A stretch of 5,418 bases of DNA, taken from the NCBI GenBank assembly GCA_031273665.1, contig JAISRK010000032.1, forward strand, positions 1 to 5,418, read 5' to 3'. The translations under genes and the position numbers were made by a program. Numbering within the stretch: position 1 is the first letter of the stretch; each line of letters starts with the position of its first letter. The notes below the pieces were generated by a model. That model worked only from the letters and a program-made list of their open reading frames with translations. It ran no database searches and was not told where the DNA came from. Of the stretch, positions 1-5,418 are shown one piece after another. The DNA comes from Holosporales bacterium. GTDB lineage: Bacteria; Pseudomonadota; Alphaproteobacteria; UBA3830; JAIRMZ01.

Positions 1-2213
1 CAATGGATGACGATGGGCAACACGCTGTACGCAGAGCGTTTGTTGATTTATACCACGCAGGTTTGATCTACCGGAATAAGCGCCTTGTCAATTGGGACCC
101 GCTGTTGGAATCAGCTTTATCCGATCTTGAAGTCGTCGAGCGTAGTATCTGGGGACATCTATGGTCCATTCGTTACCCTCTTGCAGAGGTGCCAGGATCG
201 ATCACTATTGCAACAACACGTCCTGAAACACTTTTTGGCGATACTGCTATTGCGGTGCACCCAGACGACAGTCGTTATGCGTCTCTTGTCGGCCAGATGG
301 CCCGTGTGCCGCTGACAGAGCGCCTGATCCCCATTATTGCAGATAGCTACGCTGATCCAGAAAAAGGCAGTGGGGCTGTGAAGATTACACCCGCACATGA
401 CTTTAATGATTTTGAAGTGGGATGCCGACATAATTTACCAACACCGTGCATATTCGACAAACACTGCTGTCTGAATGAAAACGTTCCCGAACGATTCCGA
501 GGACTTGATCGATTCGAAGCGCGCACGCACATCGTCAACGCCCTGACAGAGTTTGGCCTTTTAGAAGGCAGCACACCTGTTCAGCATAATGTGCCACACG
601 GAGATCGCTCTGGCGCTATTCTTGAACCGTACTTAACCGATCAGTGGTTTGTTGACACGGAAAAACTCGCTGCGCCGGCGTTACAAGCAGCTGAAACGGG
701 CGCCTTTCGTTTTGTGCCAGAGAATTGGGTCAACACCTATTTTGATTGGATGCGGCACATTCGCCCTTGGTGCATTTCGCGTCAAATCTGGTGGGGGCAC
801 GAGATTCCGGCTTGGTATGGCCCTGATGGCCGCGTATTCGTCGCTCTTTCTTTAAAGGATGCCACTCAACAAGCGAAAGCTGTCTACGGAAAAGATGTCT
901 CACTGACGCCGGATCCTGACGTCTTGGACACTTGGTTTTCCTCAGCCTTATGGCCATTTATGACGTTAGGATGGCCCCAAAAAACGCAAGAATTGGTGGA
1001 TCATTATCCAGGCAATGTCTTGGTCACCGGATTCGATATCATCTTCTTCTGGGTAGCACGGATGGTCATGGCGGGCCTTTATTTCTGCAAGGAGGTCCCC
1101 TTCAAAGATGTTTATATTCATCCCCTTATTCGTGATGACAAAGGACAAAAGATGTCCAAGTCACGCGGTAATGTCATCGATCCAATGGATCTTATTGATC
1201 ATTACGGAGCGGACGCGCTGCGGCTCACGCTAGTCGCGTTGTGTGTGCCTGGTCGTGATGTGCAGGTAGGTAAGGCGCACGTAGAAATTTATCGTAACTT
1301 CTTAACGAAAATATGGAACACCGTGCGTTTTGCACAATTGAAGAATTGTCAACGGCCGCCGGACTTTGATCCCTACCACGTAACGCATCCTCTGGCACGC
1401 TGGATTGTTTGGGCGATGAAAATGCTTGCTCAAGAGATGGAAACAGCTTTACAGGCTTATAGATTCGATTTGTGCGTACGATCCATGTATCAATACGTGT
1501 GGGGAACATTTTGCGATTGGTATTTGGAACTTATAAAACCCATTTTAGAAGAGGATGCTCAACCCTCTGACGCAGCAATGGAAATACGCGCCACAACAAA
1601 TTGGGGAATTGAGCAAATCCTGCGCTTAATAAATCCGCTGGTACCATTTGTAACCGAAGAACTTGCTGCGGCATTAGGTTTTTCTGGACTCGGCACGCTC
1701 TGTCAGAAGTCTTGGCCTGTTATCACGCCTCCTGAGGCCTTTCAGAAATCAGCCACAGAAATCGACTGGGTTTGCGGTGTGATTAAAGACATTCGCTCTG
1801 TTCGTGCCACCATTCGCGTTCCTGCACGCGCCGAGCTTAAGGCAATATTTACCTCTCAAGATGCCCGTTTACTTGCCCTTTGGAAGACGCACAATGCGTT
1901 GTGCGCTCGTTTGGCGAGAATATGCCCCATCGCGGAAAATCAAAACAAAGAAACCTCCGCTGTTTCGATCGTCGTCGAAGGCGGCACTGTAACGCTTTTT
2001 ATTGGAAATGTTATCGACATTGAAGCGGAGCGCAGACGCCTCAACGACGAAGACGCAACGTTAACGGTGGAAGAACATAAACTCGCAGACCGTCTGAAGG
2101 ATTCCGCCTTTCGCTCGAACGCCCCATCGCATGTCGTTGACCGCACGCAAGAACGTCTCGAAGAAATTGCCACACGTCGGAAATTACTTGCGCCTCTTCT
2201 GTCGGTTCTATAA
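1..2213 (+). CDS. valS: Valyl-tRNA synthetase, C-terminal ~736 residues (5' end outside window)
   Basis: Class I aminoacyl-tRNA synthetase that charges tRNA-Val in the cytoplasm and hydrolyses mischarged Thr-tRNA. Residues are numbered from the ATG at position 3, which is an internal methionine (the family's FTMDE block) and not the start. Seen: 'RLVNWDP' (27-33); the CP1 editing domain with TTRPETLFGDTA (71-82) and ITPAHDFND (128-136); 'GDRSGAILEPYLTDQWFV' (200-217); KMSKS (383-387) for ATP activation; the helical anticodon-binding domain with KIWNTVRF (436-443) and FCDWYLE (503-509); and a C-terminal coiled-coil arm (about 671-736) with the usual APSHVV. The spacing of T72, K127 and D136 matches, from memory, editing residues T222, K277 and D286 of E. 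coli ValRS, so about 150 N-terminal residues, including the HIGH motif, lie upstream. The frame is intact to TAA. It is probably the first visible gene of a valS-yqaA-recJ transcript. Deviations: TEELA where TEELW is usual (551-555) and VRATIRVP where VRAEMNVP is usual (600-607). Confidence 0.97.
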   Translation, partial: MDDDGQHAVRRAFVDLYHAGLIYRNKRLVNWDPLLESALSDLEVVERSIWGHLWSIRYPLAEVPGSITIATTRPETLFGDTAIAVHPDDSRYASLVGQMARVPLTERLIPIIADSYADPEKGSGAVKITPAHDFNDFEVGCRHNLPTPCIFDKHCCLNENVPERFRGLDRFEARTHIVNALTEFGLLEGSTPVQHNVPHGDRSGAILEPYLTDQWFVDTEKLAAPALQAAETGAFRFVPENWVNTYFDWMRHIRPWCISRQIWWGHEIPAWYGPDGRVFVALSLKDATQQAKAVYGKDVSLTPDPDVLDTWFSSALWPFMTLGWPQKTQELVDHYPGNVLVTGFDIIFFWVARMVMAGLYFCKEVPFKDVYIHPLIRDDKGQKMSKSRGNVIDPMDLIDHYGADALRLTLVALCVPGRDVQVGKAHVEIYRNFLTKIWNTVRFAQLKNCQRPPDFDPYHVTHPLARWIVWAMKMLAQEMETALQAYRFDLCVRSMYQYVWGTFCDWYLELIKPILEEDAQPSDAAMEIRATTNWGIEQILRLINPLVPFVTEELAAALGFSGLGTLCQKSWPVITPPEAFQKSATEIDWVCGVIKDIRSVRATIRVPARAELKAIFTSQDARLLALWKTHNALCARLARICPIAENQNKETSAVSIVVEGGTVTLFIGNVIDIEAERRRLNDEDATLTVEEHKLADRLKDSAFRSNAPSHVVDRTQERLEEIATRRKLLAPLLSVL

Positions 2214-2228
2214 AAAGGGACCGAAGAG
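2197..2228 (+). other. Imperfect hairpin with the valS stop codon in its loop
   Basis: Positions 2202-2209 (TCGGTTCT) pair with 2217-2224 (GGGACCGA), including two G-U pairs, around a 7-nt A-rich loop (2210-2216) that contains the valS TAA. With G2201 bulged, TTCT (2197-2200) can extend the stem against AGAG (2225-2228). No T-run follows, so it is not a classical intrinsic terminator. Its 3' foot touches the weak yqaA Shine-Dalgarno (about 2228-2232). It could stabilise or process the mRNA, or tune yqaA translation, or it could be chance. Pairing was done by eye and no folding energy was computed. Confidence 0.4.
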
Positions 2229-2237
2229 TGAGTTAAA

Positions 2238-2816
2238 ATGCTTCGTAAACTTTACGACTGGGTCATGCGCCAAGCGCAGCGACCCGATGCGCTATGGATT
2301 CTGTGCGTCGTCTCCTTTGCTGAAAGTTCGTTTTTTCCGATTCCTCCCGATCCTTTTTTGCTTCTTATGGCGCTTTCCTCTCGCTCTCGTGCGCTGATAT
2401 ATGGCGTATTGTGTACTCTTTCGTCTGTTGTTGGGGGCATTTTAGGCTACTACATCGGGTATGCGCTGTTCGAAGCGATCGGCATGAAGATTCTTACAAC
2501 TTATCAGTATGTTGATGCCTTTCAGACACTGATCCAACATTTTCAAGAGTGGGCATTTTGGGCGATTACTTTGAAGGGGCTGACCCCTATTCCTTATAAA
2601 ATCGTTACTATTGCTTCTGGTGTAGCGCACGTGGATTTTTTGACTTTCATGATGGCGTCTATTCTCGCACGTGGCATGCGCTTCATGACCATCAGTATTC
2701 TATGCTGGTATTTTGGTGATCCTGTGCGCCTTTTTATCGAAAAGTATTTGGGGCTCTTATTTGTTGCGATATTAGCTCTTCTTATTGGAGGCTTTGTTGT
2801 CCTCAAATACCTCTAA
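2238..2816 (+). CDS. yqaA: YqaA-family VTT (DedA/SNARE-associated superfamily) inner-membrane protein
   Basis: A 192-residue polytopic membrane protein of the VTT/DedA superfamily, closest by wording to the YqaA branch. Superfamily members are linked to lipid scrambling or transport and envelope homeostasis; the exact substrate of YqaA proteins is not established. Seen: a short amphipathic N-terminus; the re-entrant motif FAESSFFPIPPDPFL (27-41) with acidic E29 and D38 around prolines 34, 36 and 37; a glycine-rich helix GGILGYYIG (66-74); the second re-entrant signature KGLTPIPYKIVTIASG (113-128); ARGMRFM (144-150); and a terminal hydrophobic helix (about 171-190). Hydrophobic stretches lie roughly at 18-45, 52-75, 104-128, 133-158 and 171-190. 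The ATG at 2238 follows valS by 24 nt and has only a weak Shine-Dalgarno (GTGAG, 5 nt upstream). Its last codons overlap the recJ start. Length is normal for the family. The family call is firm; the transported substrate is unknown. Confidence 0.88.
   Translation: MLRKLYDWVMRQAQRPDALWILCVVSFAESSFFPIPPDPFLLLMALSSRSRALIYGVLCTLSSVVGGILGYYIGYALFEAIGMKILTTYQYVDAFQTLIQHFQEWAFWAITLKGLTPIPYKIVTIASGVAHVDFLTFMMASILARGMRFMTISILCWYFGDPVRLFIEKYLGLLFVAILALLIGGFVVLKYL
2787..2791 (+). promoter_or_regulatory. Shine-Dalgarno of recJ, inside yqaA
   Basis: GGAGG lies five nucleotides before the TTG at 2797. In-frame TTG codons also occur at 2785 and 2794. The first overlaps the Shine-Dalgarno and the second sits only 2 nt after it, so the spacing favours 2797. 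The site lies in yqaA coding sequence, so ribosomes finishing yqaA pass directly over it, which is a typical translational-coupling layout. Confidence 0.65.
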
Positions 2817-4572
2817 TCCTTCAGAACATTCCACAACACGCAGAACCGGGCCTTCTCTGACAGGAAAATTTTGGGAGTTTCCTGAGCCCAATGAACCTTT
2901 GATCAACGCTATTCTGCGCCGCGTTGAGGTGTCAGAAATCCTCGCGCGCCTTTTAACTCTGCGGATATCTTCTGCTGAAGAGGCATACACATTTTTGCAT
3001 CCCACGCTCAAATCTTCGCTGCCAGATCCCTCTGTTTTAAAAGATATGGATCGTGCAGTTGCGCGCGTCGTCCAAGCCATCACGGCTCAGGAGCCAATGC
3101 TAATCTGGGGAGATTACGACGTTGATGGAATTACGTCGACGGCATTACTTTTACGGTTCTTTGCCTGTCTTGGATGTAGCGTACCGTTCTATATCCCTAT
3201 GCGGGCACATGGATATGGCCCCACTCAAACCGCGTTAGAGGAGATGCTCTCTCAAAAAACACCGCCACGTGTTGTCTTGATGGTTGATTGCGGTGTCACG
3301 GCTTATGAGACTTTGCAGTTTATGAAAGATCGCAACATCGACGTTGTTGTGCTTGATCATCACATGCCCGAGGAGACCTTGCCTTCTCCCTATGCTCTCG
3401 TCGACACCTATTTACCAGAGAACCCTGAGTCTTTACGCAAAATCTGTGCTGCGGGATTAGTGTTCTTGTTTTTGGTGGGACTAAATCGCGCCCTACGTAC
3501 TGCAATACAAAATTATCAAGAGCCGAATTTGCTGCTGTTCCTTGATTTGGTCGCGCTAGGAACGGTTTGCGACGTCATGCCGTTAACAGGTCTGAATCGT
3601 GCTTACGTCGCGCAAGGACTAAAGGTTTTAGAACAACAGAAGACCATGGGGTTACGTGAAGTGATGCGTCTCTCAGGAATACATCGTCCAATTACAACGT
3701 ATCATTTAGCCTTTGTATTTGGTCCTCGGCTTAATGCGCCTGGCCGACTGGAGGACGCCACGCCGAGTATTCATCTTTTAACCGCGCAAACGAAGAAAGA
3801 GGCGGCATTCTGGGCCTCAGAATTGGAGCGTTTAAACCAAGAGCGTCGCTCCTTGGAAGAAAGCGTTTCAGCAAAAGCGATGGCTTTTGCTGAAGCACAA
3901 AAAGATAAACCATTCTTAGTCGTTTACGGAGATAAGTGGTCAACAGGAGTGCTCGGAATTATTGCAGGACGCATTAGGGAACGATTTGATAAACCATGTT
4001 GCATCATCAGTTTTGACGAAACGGGATTTGGGCGGGGCTCTGGGCGTTCTGTACCAGGAGTCGACTTGGGCGTGTTAATTCATCGTGCTAAGGCCATGGG
4101 CCTTTTAGAGGAAGGCGGAGGGCACACTCTCGCTGCCGGATTTTCTATATCACGATCACAGTTTGCGGATTTCGAAGCTTTTCTAGTCAATGAAACGCAA
4201 AACATTGTACGGCCTACTTCCCCTATTATTATCGAAAGCATACTTGGATTGTCTGCTGTAACTCCGGAGCTTGTGACATCATTGAATCAGCTAGGCCCTT
4301 TTGGAGCGGGTAATTTAGCGCCACGGTTTCTATTTTCTAATGTCTATGTAGAACACACAAGAATTGTCGGCAAAAATCACATCTCGTGTACGTTGAGTCA
4401 AAACGACGGAGTCCGCATACCGGGTATCGCCTTTCGCTCAGTAGAAACATCGCTTGAAACGGTATTGTTTGCACGTGATGGACTTTATGACATTGTCGGA
4501 ACTCTCGAAATTAACACATGGCAAGGAAAAACCGCTGCTCAAATCCACATAGAGGATATGGGAAAGGGATGA
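2797..4572 (+). CDS. recJ: Single-stranded-DNA-specific 5'-3' exonuclease RecJ
   Basis: A 591-residue DHH-family nuclease that degrades single-stranded DNA 5' to 3' in RecFOR recombination, mismatch repair and base excision repair, using Mn/Mg ions. Numbering is from TTG 2797. Seen: the family N-terminal block SLTGKFWEF (20-28); motif I GDYDVDG (105-111, metal-binding aspartates); VDCG (163-166, D164); LDHH (186-189); ALGTVCDVMPL (253-263, D259); GPRLNAPGR (309-317); the DHHA1 domain with STGVLGIIAGR (382-392), GRGSGRSVPG (412-421) and GGGHTLAAGF (440-449); and a C-terminal OB-type domain opening with LGPFGAGN (499-506). All expected metal ligands are present, so it should be active. It overlaps yqaA by 20 nt. 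Oddities: the usual RxxEGYG loop reads R-A-H-G-Y-G (136-141), one residue short and without its glutamate, and the NAPGR motif has proline where Ala or Gly is usual. Starts at TTG 2785 or 2794 would add only one to four residues. Confidence 0.96.
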   Translation: MSSNTSNPSEHSTTRRTGPSLTGKFWEFPEPNEPLINAILRRVEVSEILARLLTLRISSAEEAYTFLHPTLKSSLPDPSVLKDMDRAVARVVQAITAQEPMLIWGDYDVDGITSTALLLRFFACLGCSVPFYIPMRAHGYGPTQTALEEMLSQKTPPRVVLMVDCGVTAYETLQFMKDRNIDVVVLDHHMPEETLPSPYALVDTYLPENPESLRKICAAGLVFLFLVGLNRALRTAIQNYQEPNLLLFLDLVALGTVCDVMPLTGLNRAYVAQGLKVLEQQKTMGLREVMRLSGIHRPITTYHLAFVFGPRLNAPGRLEDATPSIHLLTAQTKKEAAFWASELERLNQERRSLEESVSAKAMAFAEAQKDKPFLVVYGDKWSTGVLGIIAGRIRERFDKPCCIISFDETGFGRGSGRSVPGVDLGVLIHRAKAMGLLEEGGGHTLAAGFSISRSQFADFEAFLVNETQNIVRPTSPIIIESILGLSAVTPELVTSLNQLGPFGAGNLAPRFLFSNVYVEHTRIVGKNHISCTLSQNDGVRIPGIAFRSVETSLETVLFARDGLYDIVGTLEINTWQGKTAAQIHIEDMGKG

Positions 4573-4588
4573 AATAAATCCCCTTTTC
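4561..4588 (+). terminator. Weak, possibly bidirectional terminator-like hairpin at the recJ stop
   Basis: GGGAT (4566-4570) pairs with ATCCC (4578-4582) around the 7-nt loop GAAATAA. Beyond a bulged C4583, AAA pairs with TTT (4563-4565 with 4584-4586), then come one G-U pair and one G-C pair. A3-stem-T4 symmetry on both strands resembles a compact bidirectional terminator between converging genes, and the recJ TGA starts in the stem. The GC core is only three pairs and the T-run is short, so termination may need Rho, or the fold may be incidental. Confidence 0.35.
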
Positions 4589-4615
4589 GAACCGAAATCG
4601 GCGTGTCGGACGAGT

Positions 4616-5083
4616 CTATCTTGCGCGATGGAACCGCGCACTGCGCGCAAGCCGTTTCTGGGAAGCGGTCGCATGTTTCCGCATAAGAGCCGCATTTTGC
4701 GCCTCAAGTTGCCTGACTGTCGCGCTCAAGGTTGCTGCTTGCGCCTCTAACTGCTCGATAGTCGCGTTTAAAGCTTCTGCTGATCGCATTTCTTCAGCAA
4801 CGCGCACCTGCAATGCGATACGGTCATCCGTTAGAGTGTCATCGTGCTTGTAATAATGGGCTTGTTGAACGAGCAAAATGATCGTGATGGTCATTGTCAT
4901 CATCATTGTGCCGGTGATAAAAGCGTCCATCTTAGAGTACGGTCCTAATCGCGTGTGTACGTACGCTTTAAAACGCTGTGTACAGCACCGGATGCCTTCC
5001 ACGGGGCGCTTAGAACGAGGACACCAAGAAGCGATACGCTTGCACATAGTAGACATTTTCCATTGGGAGGTTGGCTGTTTCAT
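4616..5083 (-). CDS. Unrecognised small single-pass membrane protein with periplasmic coiled coil, downstream of rpsD
   Basis: I do not recognise this 155-residue protein. Seen: a strongly basic N-terminal region (1-52, many K/R, cysteines at 14, 21, 33 and 34); one hydrophobic helix rich in Met, Thr and Ile (about 54-72); then a coiled coil (about 84-133). Best heptads have a/d residues A102, L105, I109, L112, A116, L119, V123, L126, N130 and L133, with two QLEAQ blocks (111-115, 125-129) exactly two heptads apart. A basic tail (134-155) ends the protein. By the positive-inside rule the N-terminus should be cytoplasmic and the coiled coil periplasmic. The ATG at 5083 was chosen because a Shine-Dalgarno lies 4-5 nt upstream; a TTG at 5113 would extend the frame into rpsD. 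The start is 7 nt after the rpsD stop, suggesting an operon. No catalytic motif is visible. It could be a lineage-specific envelope or scaffold protein. That it is coding is likely, given the coherent helix-plus-coiled-coil layout; function is unknown. Confidence 0.7.
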   Translation of the reverse strand: MKQPTSQWKMSTMCKRIASWCPRSKRPVEGIRCCTQRFKAYVHTRLGPYSKMDAFITGTMMMTMTITIILLVQQAHYYKHDDTLTDDRIALQVRVAEEMRSAEALNATIEQLEAQAATLSATVRQLEAQNAALMRKHATASQKRLARSARFHRAR

Positions 5084-5087
5084 AGAG

Positions 5088-5092
5088 TCCTC
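5088..5092 (-). promoter_or_regulatory. Shine-Dalgarno of the small membrane gene, overlapping the rpsD stop
   Basis: On the minus strand the junction reads TTGAGGACTCTATG. GAGGA (5092-5088) lies four nucleotides before the ATG at 5083 and uses the last two bases of the rpsD TGA (5093-5091). Ribosomes terminating on rpsD would sit on this site, so re-initiation or coupling is plausible. The site is the main reason for choosing ATG 5083 over TTG 5113 or the later methionines. Confidence 0.6.
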
Positions 5093-5418
5093 AACGAGAA
5101 TAAAATTCAACAACGAGATTCGGCTCCATCACTACTGGATAAGGCACGTCTCCCAGCTTTGGAGTGCGTGTAAAAACGCCCCTGCAGTCTTTTGGAGTCA
5201 CGTCCATATAATCAGGAATATCGCGCTCATTTGAATCCAAAGCCAATAATAAGGCGACATTTTCTCTTATTGCGTGAGCCACTTCGATGGCGTCTCCCTC
5301 ATTGACACGATAAGAAGGGGTATTCACCCTCTTCCCGTTGACCAAAATATGCCCGTGATTCACTAATTGGCGCGCGGCGAAAACCGTTGCTGCAAATTTC
5401 ATGCGATACACCACCGCA
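5091..5418 (-). CDS. rpsD: 30S ribosomal protein S4, C-terminal 108 residues (start outside window)
   Basis: Primary 16S rRNA-binding protein of the small subunit; it nucleates assembly of the 5' domain and helps form the mRNA entry and decoding-accuracy region. The visible part begins in the family's 'LDxVVYRxxFA' block; the GTG codons at 5414 and 5411 are internal valines, not starts. Seen: the S4 RNA-binding fold with [20 protein letters not shown] followed by VNTPSYRV, then GDAIEV, then the C-terminal block [19 protein letters not shown] and the ending NLVVEFYSR before TGA. This is about half of a normal S4 of roughly 205 residues. The frame is intact and the conserved residues look ordinary. 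The gene lies apart from any visible ribosomal-protein cluster and is followed 7 nt later by the small membrane coiled-coil gene. In E. coli S4 represses its own operon; nothing in this window shows whether that applies here. Confidence 0.97.
   Translation of the reverse strand, partial: AVVYRMKFAATVFAARQLVNHGHILVNGKRVNTPSYRVNEGDAIEVAHAIRENVALLLALDSNERDIPDYMDVTPKDCRGVFTRTPKLGDVPYPVVMEPNLVVEFYSR

Noticed and set aside
1225..1509. Antisense 94-codon open frame inside valS
   Set aside because: Entirely opposite conserved ValRS coding sequence, with no plausible domain; a by-product of codon composition.
2131..2397. Plus-strand 88-codon open frame bridging the end of valS and the start of yqaA
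   Set aside because: It lies out of frame over two strongly supported genes and shows no recognisable protein features.
4585..4597. Small inverted repeat TTTCG-AAC-CGAAA in the convergent gap, and the nested CCGA-AA-TCGG
   Set aside because: The stems are four to five pairs with two- to three-base loops and no T-run; the hairpin at 4561-4588 is the better candidate.
5084..5113. TTG at 5113 as start of the small membrane protein
   Set aside because: It would add ten residues overlapping the S4 end, using a rare start codon; ATG 5083 has a well-placed GAGGA.
4878..5234. Plus-strand 118-codon frame opposite rpsD and the small membrane gene
   Set aside because: It is antisense to the certain rpsD C-terminus. 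Its hydrophobic start merely mirrors the ATC/ATG-rich membrane helix of the minus-strand gene, which has a better ribosome-binding site and a coherent architecture.
5409..5414. GTG codons near the right edge as the start of a short S4-like gene
   Set aside because: They are the conserved V-V of the S4 'VVYR' block, and the frame continues through the window edge, so the gene is cut by the window rather than truncated.
1..5418. Mobile element, CRISPR array, tRNA, riboswitch or defence system
   Set aside because: No terminal repeats, spaced repeats, cloverleaf, transposase or defence-family motifs were seen; housekeeping genes with intact frames fill the window.

Overview
The window is a dense stretch of an alphaproteobacterial chromosome: about 5.4 kb, two converging gene blocks, and almost no non-coding DNA. 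The alphaproteobacterial assignment is an inference from protein wording. RecJ carries the alphaproteobacterial-style block around 'TVCDVMPLTGLNRAYVAQGL', and the S4 C-terminus ends '...[17 protein letters not shown]'. Base composition looks moderate rather than GC-rich, and several proteins carry unusual substitutions. That would fit a less typical, possibly host-associated lineage, but I cannot name an order with confidence. The ValRS has the ordinary bacterial architecture with a C-terminal coiled-coil arm.

Left block, plus strand, about 1-4572: the 3' three-quarters or so of valS (valyl-tRNA synthetase; its 5' end lies outside the window), then a YqaA-type VTT/DedA-superfamily membrane protein 24 nt downstream, then recJ (single-strand 5'-3' exonuclease). 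recJ starts inside the end of yqaA, with its Shine-Dalgarno sequence in yqaA codons. The tight spacing suggests one transcript (valS-yqaA-recJ). The three products act in different processes (tRNA charging, membrane, DNA repair), so the linkage says more about co-expression than about a shared pathway.

Right block, minus strand, 5418-4616: the C-terminal half of ribosomal protein S4 (rpsD; its start lies outside the window), followed 7 nt later by a small unrecognised gene. That gene encodes a 155-residue protein with a basic, cysteine-containing N-terminus, one transmembrane helix and a leucine-zipper-like coiled coil. Its ribosome-binding site overlaps the rpsD stop codon, so the two are probably co-transcribed and possibly translationally coupled.

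The two blocks converge on a 43-nt gap (4573-4615). An imperfect hairpin overlaps the recJ stop codon there. A second, longer hairpin holds the valS stop codon in its loop. I see no tRNA, rRNA, CRISPR array, insertion sequence, integrase, attachment site or toxin-antitoxin pair. There is no gene-free stretch longer than 300 bases. No new multi-gene system is evident. The item most worth follow-up is the small membrane coiled-coil gene behind rpsD, followed by the altered conserved loops in RecJ.
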